Of a stretch of DNA of 64,000 nucleotides, positions 44,249 through 51,055 are shown in pieces (within the stretch, counting starts at the first letter, position 1; the number at the start of each line of letters is the position of its first letter). Source of the stretch: Flavobacterium saliperosum (GTDB lineage: Bacteria; Bacteroidota; Bacteroidia; Flavobacteriales; Flavobacteriaceae). The DNA is taken from NCBI RefSeq assembly GCF_900100625.1, contig NZ_FMTY01000004.1, positions 1 through 64,000 of the forward strand, read 5' to 3'. Position numbers and translations under genes: made by a program. The notes beneath the pieces are model-generated. The model made no database searches and was not told the DNA's origin. It saw only the letters and a program-made list of their open reading frames with translations.

Positions 44249-46666
44249 TTATTTACTTTTTTCTGCCAGACGTAAAATATCTCCAAAAACTCCACGTGCA
44301 GTTACGGCTGCACCGGCTCCGGCGCCTTGAATTACGATGGGATGTTCTCCGTAGGATTCGGTATAGATTTCAAAAATGGAATCGGAACCTTTGAGTTGTC
44401 CCAGCGAACTTTCTTTCGGAACAGAAACCAAGCTCACTTCAAGCGTTGCTCCGTTTTCTACCGACAAATCGCCGGACAAATCGCCCACATAACGCAACAC
44501 GTGGTTTTCTGCCTGATTGTTTTTGATGTCCTGATAAATCGGATTGAACGCTTCCAGTCGGGCAAGGAAATCGGAAACACTACCTTCTCTTAGGTTTTCG
44601 GGGATCAGGTTTTGGATTTTCACTTCGGAGAATTCGTTACTTAAATCCAATTCGCGGGCCAAAATCAATAATTTCCGGCCGACGTCGTTTCCGTTTAAGT
44701 CTTCGCGCGGATCCGGTTCGGTAAACCCTTTTTCAATCGCTTCGTTTAACACGTCGCTGAAATTCTTATCGAAAGCGGAAAACGTATTGAACAGGTAACT
44801 CAGCGTTCCCGAGAAAACTCCACGTATTCTTGTGATGTTTTCACCGGAATGATGCAGCAAACGGATTGTGTCAATTAACGGCAATCCCGCGCCCACATTG
44901 GTTTCGTACAAATAATTCTTTTGATAGAAATTAAGATTTTCGCGTAGGTTTTTATAGAAACTGAATTCTTTGGTATTGGCGATTTTATTCGCGGAAACCA
45001 AGTCGAATCCGTTTTTAATCAGTTCGACATAATTGGCTACAAAGTCTTTGTTTGCCGTGGCATCAATTGCGATTAAATTCCCTAAATGATGTTCTTTTGC
45101 CGCTTTCAGAATTTCTTCCACAGATGATTTATGAGAGGAACTTTCCAATTCCGACTGCCATGCTTTGGAAACTCCTTTGGCATCGAAAATAAACTGACGG
45201 GAATTCGCAATCGCTACGATATTCAGTTCGATTCCTTTTCGCTGAATAATGTTTTCGCGGGTTTCCAGCAATTGATTGATCAGCGTTTTCCCAACGGTTC
45301 CATGTCCGAAAATAACCAAATTCACTTTTTTGGTGATGCCGAAGATTTCGCTGTGAATGACATTCAGCGCCTTTTTAAGTTGGACTCTTTCCATCACCAG
45401 ACTCACGTTCTTTCCGGTTATGGTATTATTGAATAAAATCGGTACAATCTGATTGCGGATTAAGGCATCATAAGGTTTGTTGAACGTGGCCAATTCCTGT
45501 CCGATAATGGAAATTACCGACACATTTTCCGTTAGATACACACTGCTTACATCGTGCGTGTAGAAATCCAATTCGAATTCGGCTTCAATAGCATCTTTTG
45601 CTTTTTGAGCGTCTTTTGCATCAACAACCAAACCGATACCGCGCTCGGAAGACCCTTGCGAAATGATGCTCACACTGATATTATTCTGAGCCAAAACCCT
45701 GAAAATTCGCGCGTCAATTCCCGGTTTTCCCAACAGACCTCGGCCTTCCAGATTCACCAATGTTACATTCTCCAGCACCGAAAGCGATTTGATGCCTTTA
45801 CGTGAATTTTCGGAACTGATTAAGGTTCCGTTGTGCGTATGGTTGAAGGTATTTAAAATTCGGAGCGGAATTTTCTTTTCGATAAGCGGAATGATGGTTT
45901 TCGCGTGAAGAATCGTGGCGCCGAAAGTGGCAATTTCATTAGCTTCTTCGAAAGAAAGCTGGTCTATTTTTTTGGCATCAGGCACCAAATCCGGATTGGC
46001 GGTGAAGATGCCGTCCACATGGGTAAAGCTTTGCAGTTCTTCGGCATCGAGGTAATTGGCCAATAAGGAAGCGGTGAAATTGCTCCCGTTTCGACCCAGC
46101 GTCGTGGTTTCTCCATCGGTACTGGAAGCGATAAATCCGGTTACGACATTTACGGTGGTGCCGTTATGCGAAGAAAAGTAATTCTGAACGTTTTTTCGGG
46201 AAATCACATCCACTGGTTGGGCATTTCCGAATTTCGCATCGGTCTTAATCAGTTGGCGGGTATCGGAAAAATTGGCGTTGACACCTTTTTCTTTTAAGGC
46301 TTGCGTGACCACTTTCCCGGAAATCACTTCCCCTTGCGCCAATACGTTGTCCTTTATTTTCTTGCTGTAATCGCCTAAAAGTGCGACCCCTTCAAATAGT
46401 TTTTCCAATAAACCGAATTCTGAAGACAAATCTACCGCTGAATTTCCTTTCTGATAGGTTTTGAAATTTTCCAACTGCACCTGATAAACTCCGTTTTTCT
46501 TCGCTTTTTCCAGAATCTCTTCCAGTTCATCGGTCGCATTTCCGATGGCAGAAACCACTACCGCAAACTTTTCCTGTTGCTTGACCTTATCCAGAATAAT
46601 GTTGATTGCTTTGTCGAAACCGTCGCCGTAAGCCAACGATTTTCCACCGAATTTTAAAATTTTCAT
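44249..46666 (-). CDS. thrA: Bifunctional aspartokinase / homoserine dehydrogenase
   Basis: 805 residues. N-terminal aspartokinase (MKILKFGGKSLAYGDG; TLGRNGSNFTASLL), two ACT domains around residues 305-460 (LVNLEGRGLLGKPG; ISIIGQELATF), and a homoserine dehydrogenase from about 465 (LVIFGHGTVGKTLINQLLETRE; NVGAGLPLIDTIR; FTEPDPREDLNGNDVGRKLLILARE). It supplies homoserine for MetX. The start overlaps the end of metX by 4 nt (ATGA), so they are translationally coupled. Confidence 0.94.
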   Translation of the reverse strand: MKILKFGGKSLAYGDGFDKAINIILDKVKQQEKFAVVVSAIGNATDELEEILEKAKKNGVYQVQLENFKTYQKGNSAVDLSSEFGLLEKLFEGVALLGDYSKKIKDNVLAQGEVISGKVVTQALKEKGVNANFSDTRQLIKTDAKFGNAQPVDVISRKNVQNYFSSHNGTTVNVVTGFIASSTDGETTTLGRNGSNFTASLLANYLDAEELQSFTHVDGIFTANPDLVPDAKKIDQLSFEEANEIATFGATILHAKTIIPLIEKKIPLRILNTFNHTHNGTLISSENSRKGIKSLSVLENVTLVNLEGRGLLGKPGIDARIFRVLAQNNISVSIISQGSSERGIGLVVDAKDAQKAKDAIEAEFELDFYTHDVSSVYLTENVSVISIIGQELATFNKPYDALIRNQIVPILFNNTITGKNVSLVMERVQLKKALNVIHSEIFGITKKVNLVIFGHGTVGKTLINQLLETRENIIQRKGIELNIVAIANSRQFIFDAKGVSKAWQSELESSSHKSSVEEILKAAKEHHLGNLIAIDATANKDFVANYVELIKNGFDLVSANKIANTKEFSFYKNLRENLNFYQKNYLYETNVGAGLPLIDTIRLLHHSGENITRIRGVFSGTLSYLFNTFSAFDKNFSDVLNEAIEKGFTEPDPREDLNGNDVGRKLLILARELDLSNEFSEVKIQNLIPENLREGSVSDFLARLEAFNPIYQDIKNNQAENHVLRYVGDLSGDLSVENGATLEVSLVSVPKESSLGQLKGSDSIFEIYTESYGEHPIVIQGAGAGAAVTARGVFGDILRLAEKSK

Positions 46667-47667
46667 GCTTGTTTTGTTTTTAGTTTAGTTGTTTTAAATA
46701 TGTTTTTGAGAATAGTGTTCAATTGTTCAAACTCGATTAAAAAAGCGTCGTGGCCGTGAATCGAATTTATTTCGCTATAAGCCACATTCTGCGTTACCCT
46801 TTTAAGAATTTCGTAGGTTTCGCGGTTTTCATCGGCAGTGAAAAAATAATCGGAATTCACGGCGACCAGATGAATATCGGCCGTTGTTTCTTTGGCAAAA
46901 GCCAAAAACCGACCGCAATTTGTTGTTTCTCCGATAGTTTTCAGCAGGTGATTCATCAGTTTGTAGGCTGCCAATTCAAAACGGCTTTCCAGTTTCTTTC
47001 CGTGGTGCAGCAGCCAGCTTTCAATCTGATACAAGTCATCATTTTCATTTTCATTTTTACTTCGGTTGAATTTGGCTTTCAGCGATTCCGGTGTGCGGTA
47101 CAACAACATCGCGTGCAATCTTGCGTCGTGAATGGGAGCAGAAGAATTATTCAGAATCTGATCCTGTACCAAAACATTGGCAATCAACCAATCGGAGGCT
47201 TTCCAGTCGGAGGCAATCGGAATGAGATGCTGTATGTTTTTCGGTTGTAAAAAGGCCATTTCCCAGGCAATTGCACCACCCAAACTTCCGCCGATAGCTG
47301 CAAAAAGCTGTTTTACATTTAAGGAATAAAGCCCTTCCCAGAAAAGTCTGGCCACATCTTTGGTTGTAAAATCCTTGTAATTCGGAATCAGATTTTCGGA
47401 ATTGCCATCGAAACCATTCCCGGGCACATTAAAGGCAATCACGGTATATACTTCGGTGTCGATGGTTTTATTTTCCCCGATCAAGTTCTTCCACCAGCCG
47501 TTTTTTCCGGTTACTTCGGAATTTCCGGTTAAGGCATGATTCACCAAAACCACCGGTGCTGTTCCAACCGGCTGTCCGAAAACCTGATAATACAAAGGCA
47601 ACCAACGTTTGTGGGTCGCATTTTGCAATGTGAAATCAAAAATATCTACTCTTTGTAATGCACTCAT
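46663..47667 (-). CDS. metX: Homoserine O-acetyltransferase
   Basis: 334 residues, alpha/beta hydrolase fold. The nucleophile elbow is GGSLGG, with VNHALTGNSEV near the start, the acidic residue in VNSDYFFTADENRE and the His in SIHGHDAFLIE. It acetylates homoserine with acetyl-CoA at the branch into methionine. First gene of the metX-thrA-metZ unit; two leader-peptide attenuators lie in the 600 nt upstream. Confidence 0.92.
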   Translation of the reverse strand: MSALQRVDIFDFTLQNATHKRWLPLYYQVFGQPVGTAPVVLVNHALTGNSEVTGKNGWWKNLIGENKTIDTEVYTVIAFNVPGNGFDGNSENLIPNYKDFTTKDVARLFWEGLYSLNVKQLFAAIGGSLGGAIAWEMAFLQPKNIQHLIPIASDWKASDWLIANVLVQDQILNNSSAPIHDARLHAMLLYRTPESLKAKFNRSKNENENDDLYQIESWLLHHGKKLESRFELAAYKLMNHLLKTIGETTNCGRFLAFAKETTADIHLVAVNSDYFFTADENRETYEILKRVTQNVAYSEINSIHGHDAFLIEFEQLNTILKNIFKTTKLKTKQA

Positions 47668-47753
47668 TTTTACTTTTTTTAAAGGATTCGTTTTTCGATA
47701 ACAAATCGCCTGACTTTCAACTTTTAGTTGTGTTCCTTACCCGATTTAATTAA

Positions 47754-47789
47754 AAAAGTCCTTTTGGAAGTGTTACCAAAAGGACTTTT
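47754..47789 (-). terminator. Attenuator terminator T4 in front of metX
   Basis: A perfect 14-bp stem AAAAGTCCTTTTGG / CCAAAAGGACTTTT with an 8-nt loop, followed by a T run. The 5' part (TCCTTTTGGTAACA, 47771-47784) can instead pair with TGTTGCTGAAAACGGA at 47821-47836, which overlaps the end of the leader peptide ORF, giving a competing antiterminator. Confidence 0.9.
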
Positions 47790-47824
47790 ACAGTTTGAAC
47801 TATAACCTGAGATTAACTCATCCG
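47771..47824 (-). repeat. 54-nt direct repeat (metX copy)
   Basis: Identical except for one base to 49079-49132. Contains the 5' arm of the terminator, the antiterminator partner, and two small hairpins (TGAG-TTAAT-CTCA and TATAGTT-CA-AACTGTA). Confidence 0.9.
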
Positions 47825-47827
47825 TTT

Positions 47828-47902
47828 TCAGCAACAATAGAGGGAACGACACATGCGCATCATTCTTTTCATATCCATCATTTTCATTGCTGTTGTTTTC
47901 AT
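47828..47902 (-). CDS. Met/Cys-rich leader peptide L4 (proximal to metX)
   Basis: A 24-residue ORF with Met at 1, 6, 8, 9, 11, 14, 15 and 17 (eight of 24) and Cys at 18, 23 and 24. The stop codon lies within TGTTGCTGA, the first arm of the antiterminator. A ribosome stalled on Met codons would leave that arm free; a ribosome at the stop would mask it and let the terminator T4 form. No Shine-Dalgarno is expected in this phylum. Confidence 0.88.
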   Translation of the reverse strand: MKTTAMKMMDMKRMMRMCRSLYCC

Positions 47903-47968
47903 CTGGTTTCTAATTCGGTTGTAAATAATTAAAATTGTAGTTGTGTGATTAGGTTATTCTATTAAAAA

Positions 47969-47991
47969 AACCCCTGCGACATACAGAGGTT
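47969..47991 (-). terminator. Attenuator terminator T3
   Basis: AACCTCTG / CAGGGGTT (one G-U pair) with a 7-nt loop, then seven T. The 5' arm can also pair with CAGGGGTC inside leader L3 (48031-48038), so the same switch logic applies. Confidence 0.85.
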
Positions 47992-48017
47992 TCAGCTTTA
48001 TGTTCTTTTCAGACAGA

Positions 48018-48089
48018 TTAAGCAAAAAAAGACCCCTGCGGAAGTTTCTTCCACATCATGCACATCATAAATTGCGTAATCGTTTTCAT
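48018..48089 (-). CDS. Met/Cys leader peptide L3 (distal, metX unit)
   Basis: A 23-residue ORF carrying Met8-Met9-Cys10-Met11-Met12-Trp13. The antiterminator arm CCGCAGGGGTC lies directly after these codons (codons 17-20). The ORF is preceded by a very good promoter and followed by terminator T3; L4 and T4 then come next on the same transcript. Confidence 0.87.
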   Translation of the reverse strand: MKTITQFMMCMMWKKLPQGSFFA

Positions 48090-48111
48090 TTTGTTGTTTT
48101 TTATTACGTTG

Positions 48112-48142
48112 CAAATTTAGATTAATTTTCTAAATAAACAAA
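48112..48142 (-). promoter_or_regulatory. Promoter of the metX unit
   Basis: TTTG (48139-48142) and TAAATTTG (48112-48119) on the minus strand with a 19-nt spacer: a perfect match to the Bacteroidota consensus TTTG-N19-TAnnTTTG. It is the only clear promoter before both attenuators. Confidence 0.8.
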
Positions 48143-48212
48143 TTAAATAGTTTTTTTTTCTTTATTTTTTAAATTTAAAACTCTTTTGTAGTTATTTATT
48201 CCGTTTATAAAA

Positions 48213-48247
48213 AACCGTCTCCGTCATCAATAAGTCGAGAGACGGTT
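48213..48247 (-). terminator. Terminator of the osmC unit
   Basis: AACCGTCTC / GAGACGGTT stem, with a long loop, followed by six T on the minus strand. Separates the osmC unit from the metX promoter. Confidence 0.8.
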
Positions 48248-48272
48248 TAAAAACAAACAAAAACAACTTGTA

Positions 48273-48746
48273 TCAGGCAGCACCGTGCTGACTGTATTCT
48301 TTGAGCAATGTGAGTACGACCGGAGTAGAATTCATCAGGTTATCACGCAAAGGACATCGCTCTTTGACCTGATCAATCCATTGTTTTAACAGTTCCAACG
48401 GTGCATCCGAAATCGGCTTAACGATGACATCGATTTTTCTGAAACCGGCTCTGGATCGAGTTTGAATCCCTTCTGCCTTTTTGGTCCCGATAGCTATCGG
48501 GACCAATTCACCGATGATTTCAACTTCCACCGACTGCAGTTCGATTCCCAATTCTTCGGCTACCATCAGCCCTACCGCATTAATGCTTCCCGCAAAACCG
48601 GCCAGCAGATAATCCGTCGGACTCGGCCCTGTACCCGATTCACCCGAAACCGAATTACTGATGGTCACCTTGGAATCTGTGGTTTGCACCAAAAACTGAT
48701 TCCCTATCCCTGAAGTCCCTTTTATTGCTATTGTTCTGTTACTCAT
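48273..48746 (-). CDS. OsmC-family protein
   Basis: 157 residues with the OsmC/Ohr fold. GPSPTDYLLAGFAGSINAVG carries the helix that normally holds the first reactive cysteine; here the position is Ser54 (AGSINAVG), while CPLRDNLMN near residue 125 retains the second cysteine region. So a peroxidase role is doubtful. A perfect 26-bp palindrome is embedded in frame at residues 81-89. Lies in the methionine region under its own leader peptide array, so a link to sulfur metabolism is likely, although the activity is unknown. Confidence 0.82.
   Translation of the reverse strand: MSNRTIAIKGTSGIGNQFLVQTTDSKVTISNSVSGESGTGPSPTDYLLAGFAGSINAVGLMVAEELGIELQSVEVEIIGELVPIAIGTKKAEGIQTRSRAGFRKIDVIVKPISDAPLELLKQWIDQVKERCPLRDNLMNSTPVVLTLLKEYSQHGAA
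48481..48506. repeat. Perfect 26-bp palindrome within osmC
   Basis: The 26-bp palindrome has arms TTGGTCCCGATAG and CTATCGGGACCAA. It encodes Leu81 to Lys89 of the OsmC protein in frame. Its centre CCCGATAGCTATCGGG also occurs in repeat copy 3 at 42667-42682, showing a mobile or propagating palindrome. Confidence 0.95.
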
Positions 48747-48771
48747 GTCTCGATTATGTGTACTGTTCTTA

Positions 48772-48948
48772 TTAAATGAAAAGAAATTCGTTTTCTTCGG
48801 AATTGATTTGTAAAATCAGTAATTCGGAAGCGGCAATGGTTTCTTCTTTCACTTCGTTTATTTGGTGTTCCACTGCGATATTGTGTGCGTTCTCTATGGA
48901 TGAAACAATGGATTGTATTCTTCTTATTTTGTTTTTTAAAGCTGTCAT
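48772..48948 (-). CDS. Small 58-residue protein upstream of osmC
   Basis: A 58-residue ORF from ATG at 48948 ending 25 nt before osmC. The composition is that of an amphipathic helix rich in Glu, Ile and Asn (KNKIRRIQSIVSSIENAHNI), with no cysteine and no signal peptide. It is the first real gene after the leader peptides L1 and L2, so it belongs to the same unit as osmC. Not recognised; a true gene is supported by position, length and codon use only. Confidence 0.55.
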   Translation of the reverse strand: MTALKNKIRRIQSIVSSIENAHNIAVEHQINEVKEETIAASELLILQINSEENEFLFI

Positions 48949-49061
48949 GATCTATTTATTTTATTTGATTGAAATTTATTTTAAACGCCCATTAATATAT
49001 TTTCTTCCGGTTGAAGGGCGTTCTTGACGACCTTGGGCAAACAATGTTTTTCGGAAAATAA

Positions 49062-49097
49062 AAAAGCCCTTTCGGATTTGTTACCAAAAGGACTTTT
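49062..49097 (-). terminator. Attenuator terminator T2
   Basis: AAAAGTCCTTTTGG / CCGAAAGGGCTTTT, 14 pairs with two G-U, then a T run. Compared with T4 the 3' arm has two changes (A to G) that keep the stem as G-U pairs. Antiterminator partner TGTTACCGAAACCGGA at 49128-49143. Confidence 0.87.
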
Positions 49098-49132
49098 ACA
49101 GTTTGAACTATAACTTGAGATTAACTCATCCG
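49079..49132 (-). repeat. 54-nt direct repeat (osmC copy)
   Basis: Differs by one base from 47771-47824; see that entry. Confidence 0.9.
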
Positions 49133-49219
49133 GTTTCGGTAACAACAATGGGAATTAGGGCGCATATAATTGCACATAAATCGTTTATTAAACTTTGTAA
49201 TTGCTGTTGTATTTTTCAT
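49121..49219 (-). CDS. Met/Cys leader peptide L2 (proximal, osmC unit)
   Basis: A 32-residue ORF with Met15-Cys16 and Met19, then Cys25-Cys26. Fewer Met codons than L4, but the Cys-Cys pair, the overlap with the antiterminator arm and the terminator T2 are all kept. The ORF ends downstream of the arm because the L4-type stop codon position is lost and translation runs to TAA. Confidence 0.75.
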   Translation of the reverse strand: MKNTTAITKFNKRFMCNYMRPNSHCCYRNRMS

Positions 49220-49266
49220 TTTGTTTTGAACTTGTTTCGAAATATTTTTTAACCGATTTCATAAAA

Positions 49267-49293
49267 AAAGCCCCTGCGGTTGGCAGAGGCTTT
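49267..49293 (-). terminator. Attenuator terminator T1
   Basis: AAAGCCTCTGC / GCAGGGGCTTT (one G-U) with a 5-nt loop, then seven T. The 5' arm can also pair with GCAGAG inside leader L1. Confidence 0.85.
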
Positions 49294-49321
49294 AACTGTA
49301 TATTAAAATTTGACTTTCAAT

Positions 49322-49390
49322 TTAAACAATAGCATGCTCTGCGGAGGTTTTCCACTTAAAATTACACATATATCGCTTAATTGAATTCAT
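49322..49390 (-). CDS. Leader peptide L1 (distal, osmC unit)
   Basis: A 22-residue ORF with Met8-Cys9 and Trp13; layout matches L3 (I..[FY]-Met-Cys...Trp-Lys), but with single Met and Cys codons in place of the Met-Met-Cys-Met-Met run. The antiterminator arm GCAGAG lies at codons 17-18. It seems a weakened copy of L3 or a more Cys-directed sensor. Confidence 0.72.
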   Translation of the reverse strand: MNSIKRYMCNFKWKTSAEHAIV

Positions 49391-49411
49391 TTTTTCTCTT
49401 ATTTGTTGATG

Positions 49412-49443
49412 CAAAATTGAGGACTAATTTCGAACTAACCAAA
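49412..49443 (-). promoter_or_regulatory. Promoter of the osmC unit
   Basis: TTTG at 49440-49443 and CAATTTTG at 49412-49419 with a 20-nt spacer; the first base of the -7 deviates from TA. Confidence 0.5.
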
Positions 49444-49549
49444 CAAAAAAGTAAATTTTAACATTTTTTGTTGTTGATAATTTATTTAAAACCTTCAAAA
49501 CCAACTTTTGTTTGCGAATTCTTAAAAAACAAAAAAAAGACAAGTTTCG

Positions 49550-49579
49550 TTTGGAAATTAAATTTGTTTCATACATTTG
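49550..49579 (+). promoter_or_regulatory. Promoter of metK
   Basis: TTTG at 49550-49553 and TACATTTG at 49572-49579 with an 18-nt spacer, close to the Bacteroidota consensus. It places the transcript start just before the SAM-II-like element. Confidence 0.7.
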
Positions 49580-49591
49580 CAAACGAAAACC

Positions 49592-49645
49592 AGAGGAAAA
49601 ATTTGAACTGATTGCAACCTCATTAAAAAATGCTAAAGCAGTAAC
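49592..49645 (+). promoter_or_regulatory. SAM-II-like riboswitch of metK
   Basis: P1 GAGG / CCTC encloses the loop ATTTGAACTGATTGCAA, followed by ATTAAAAAATGCTAAAGCAG. This matches the SAM-II layout (loop ending TTGCAA, then the TAAA-(T)GCTAAA segment). ACTG in the loop pairs with CAGT downstream to give the pseudoknot. Lies 64 nt before the metK ATG. Identification rests on motif recall; a covariance model would settle it. Confidence 0.72.
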
Positions 49646-49708
49646 TACTACTCCTTTAGGCATTCCCTGCAATTATTTTTCCTCGCTTAAATTTAAAACA
49701 ATTTAATT

Positions 49709-50995
49709 ATGGCTTATTTATTTACGTCAGAATCAGTGAGTGAAGGACATCCGGACAAAGTGGCGGATCAGATTTCAGATGCATTAATCGATAACTTTTT
49801 AGCGTTTGACGCCGATTCTAAAGTGGCTTGTGAAACTTTGGTAACAACAGGACAGGTAATTCTTGCCGGTGAAGTAAAATCCAACACCTATCTTGATGTA
49901 CAAGAGATTGCACGCGAGGTAATCAAAAAAATCGGGTATACTAAAAGTGAATACATGTTCGAGGCGAACTCTTGTGGTATTTTATCTGCCATTCATGAAC
50001 AATCGGCTGATATTAACCAAGGAGTTGAACGTGCAAACAAAGAAGACCAAGGTGCCGGTGATCAGGGAATGATGTTTGGCTATGCCACCAATGAAACAGA
50101 AAATTACATGCCGTTGGCACTGGATTTATCTCATGCTTTATTGATTGAATTGGCTAGTTTAAGAAGAGAAAATAACGAGATCAAATATTTACGTCCGGAT
50201 GCAAAATCTCAGGTAACTTTAGAATATTCTGATGACAACAAACCACAGCGTATTGATGCTATTGTAATTTCTACACAACACGACGATTTTGTAAAACCAA
50301 AATCAGATTCAAAAGCTGACAAAGAAGCCGCCAATAACGAAATGTTAGCTAAAATTAAGAGTGATTTAGTTTCGATTCTGATTCCAAGAATCAAAGCTAA
50401 ATACCCGCAATATGCTCATTTATTCAATGATAACATTACCTACCATATCAACCCGACCGGTGTTTTCGTAATCGGAGGTCCTCACGGAGATACCGGTTTA
50501 ACCGGAAGAAAGATTATTGTGGACACCTATGGTGGAAAAGGAGCTCACGGTGGTGGTGCTTTCTCCGGAAAAGACCCTTCAAAAGTAGACCGTTCCGCTG
50601 CGTATGCAACGCGTCACATTGCTAAAAACTTGGTGGCTGCCGGATTGTGTGATGAAGTTTTGGTACAGGTTTCATATGCGATTGGAGTTGCAAAACCAAC
50701 TTCTATCAATGTGGTAACTTATGGAACTTCCAAAGTGAATTTGACTGACGGTGAAATCAGCAAAGTAGTGGAGAACGTTTTTGATATGCGTCCGTATTTT
50801 ATCGAGCAACGTTTGAAATTGAGAAATCCAATTTACAGTGAAACCGCTGCTTACGGTCACATGGGTAGAAAACCAGAAACGGTAACAAAAACGTTCCAAT
50901 TACCAAATGGCACTCCAAAAACAGTTACTGTAGAATTGTTTACTTGGGAAAAACTGGATTATGTTGATCAGGTAAAAGCGGCTTTCGGATTGTAA
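49709..50995 (+). CDS. metK: S-adenosylmethionine synthase
   Basis: 428 residues; makes SAM from methionine and ATP. Signatures: [62 protein letters not shown] split over the active site and [19 protein letters not shown]. Slightly longer than the E. coli enzyme due to an insertion near residues 185-215. Opposite strand to the other methionine genes and under a different (SAM-II-like) switch. Confidence 0.95.
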   Translation: MAYLFTSESVSEGHPDKVADQISDALIDNFLAFDADSKVACETLVTTGQVILAGEVKSNTYLDVQEIAREVIKKIGYTKSEYMFEANSCGILSAIHEQSADINQGVERANKEDQGAGDQGMMFGYATNETENYMPLALDLSHALLIELASLRRENNEIKYLRPDAKSQVTLEYSDDNKPQRIDAIVISTQHDDFVKPKSDSKADKEAANNEMLAKIKSDLVSILIPRIKAKYPQYAHLFNDNITYHINPTGVFVIGGPHGDTGLTGRKIIVDTYGGKGAHGGGAFSGKDPSKVDRSAAYATRHIAKNLVAAGLCDEVLVQVSYAIGVAKPTSINVVTYGTSKVNLTDGEISKVVENVFDMRPYFIEQRLKLRNPIYSETAAYGHMGRKPETVTKTFQLPNGTPKTVTVELFTWEKLDYVDQVKAAFGL

Positions 50996-51014
50996 TTCAA
51001 AACCGTTTTGATAT

Positions 51015-51047
51015 AAAAAAACCATTCGCCGCGGCGAATGGTTTTTT
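51015..51047. terminator. Bidirectional terminator
   Basis: AAAAAACCATTCGCCGC / GCGGCGAATGGTTTTTT between metK (+) and the beta-barrel gene (-). Confidence 0.9.
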
Positions 51048-51055
51048 ATTTTATA

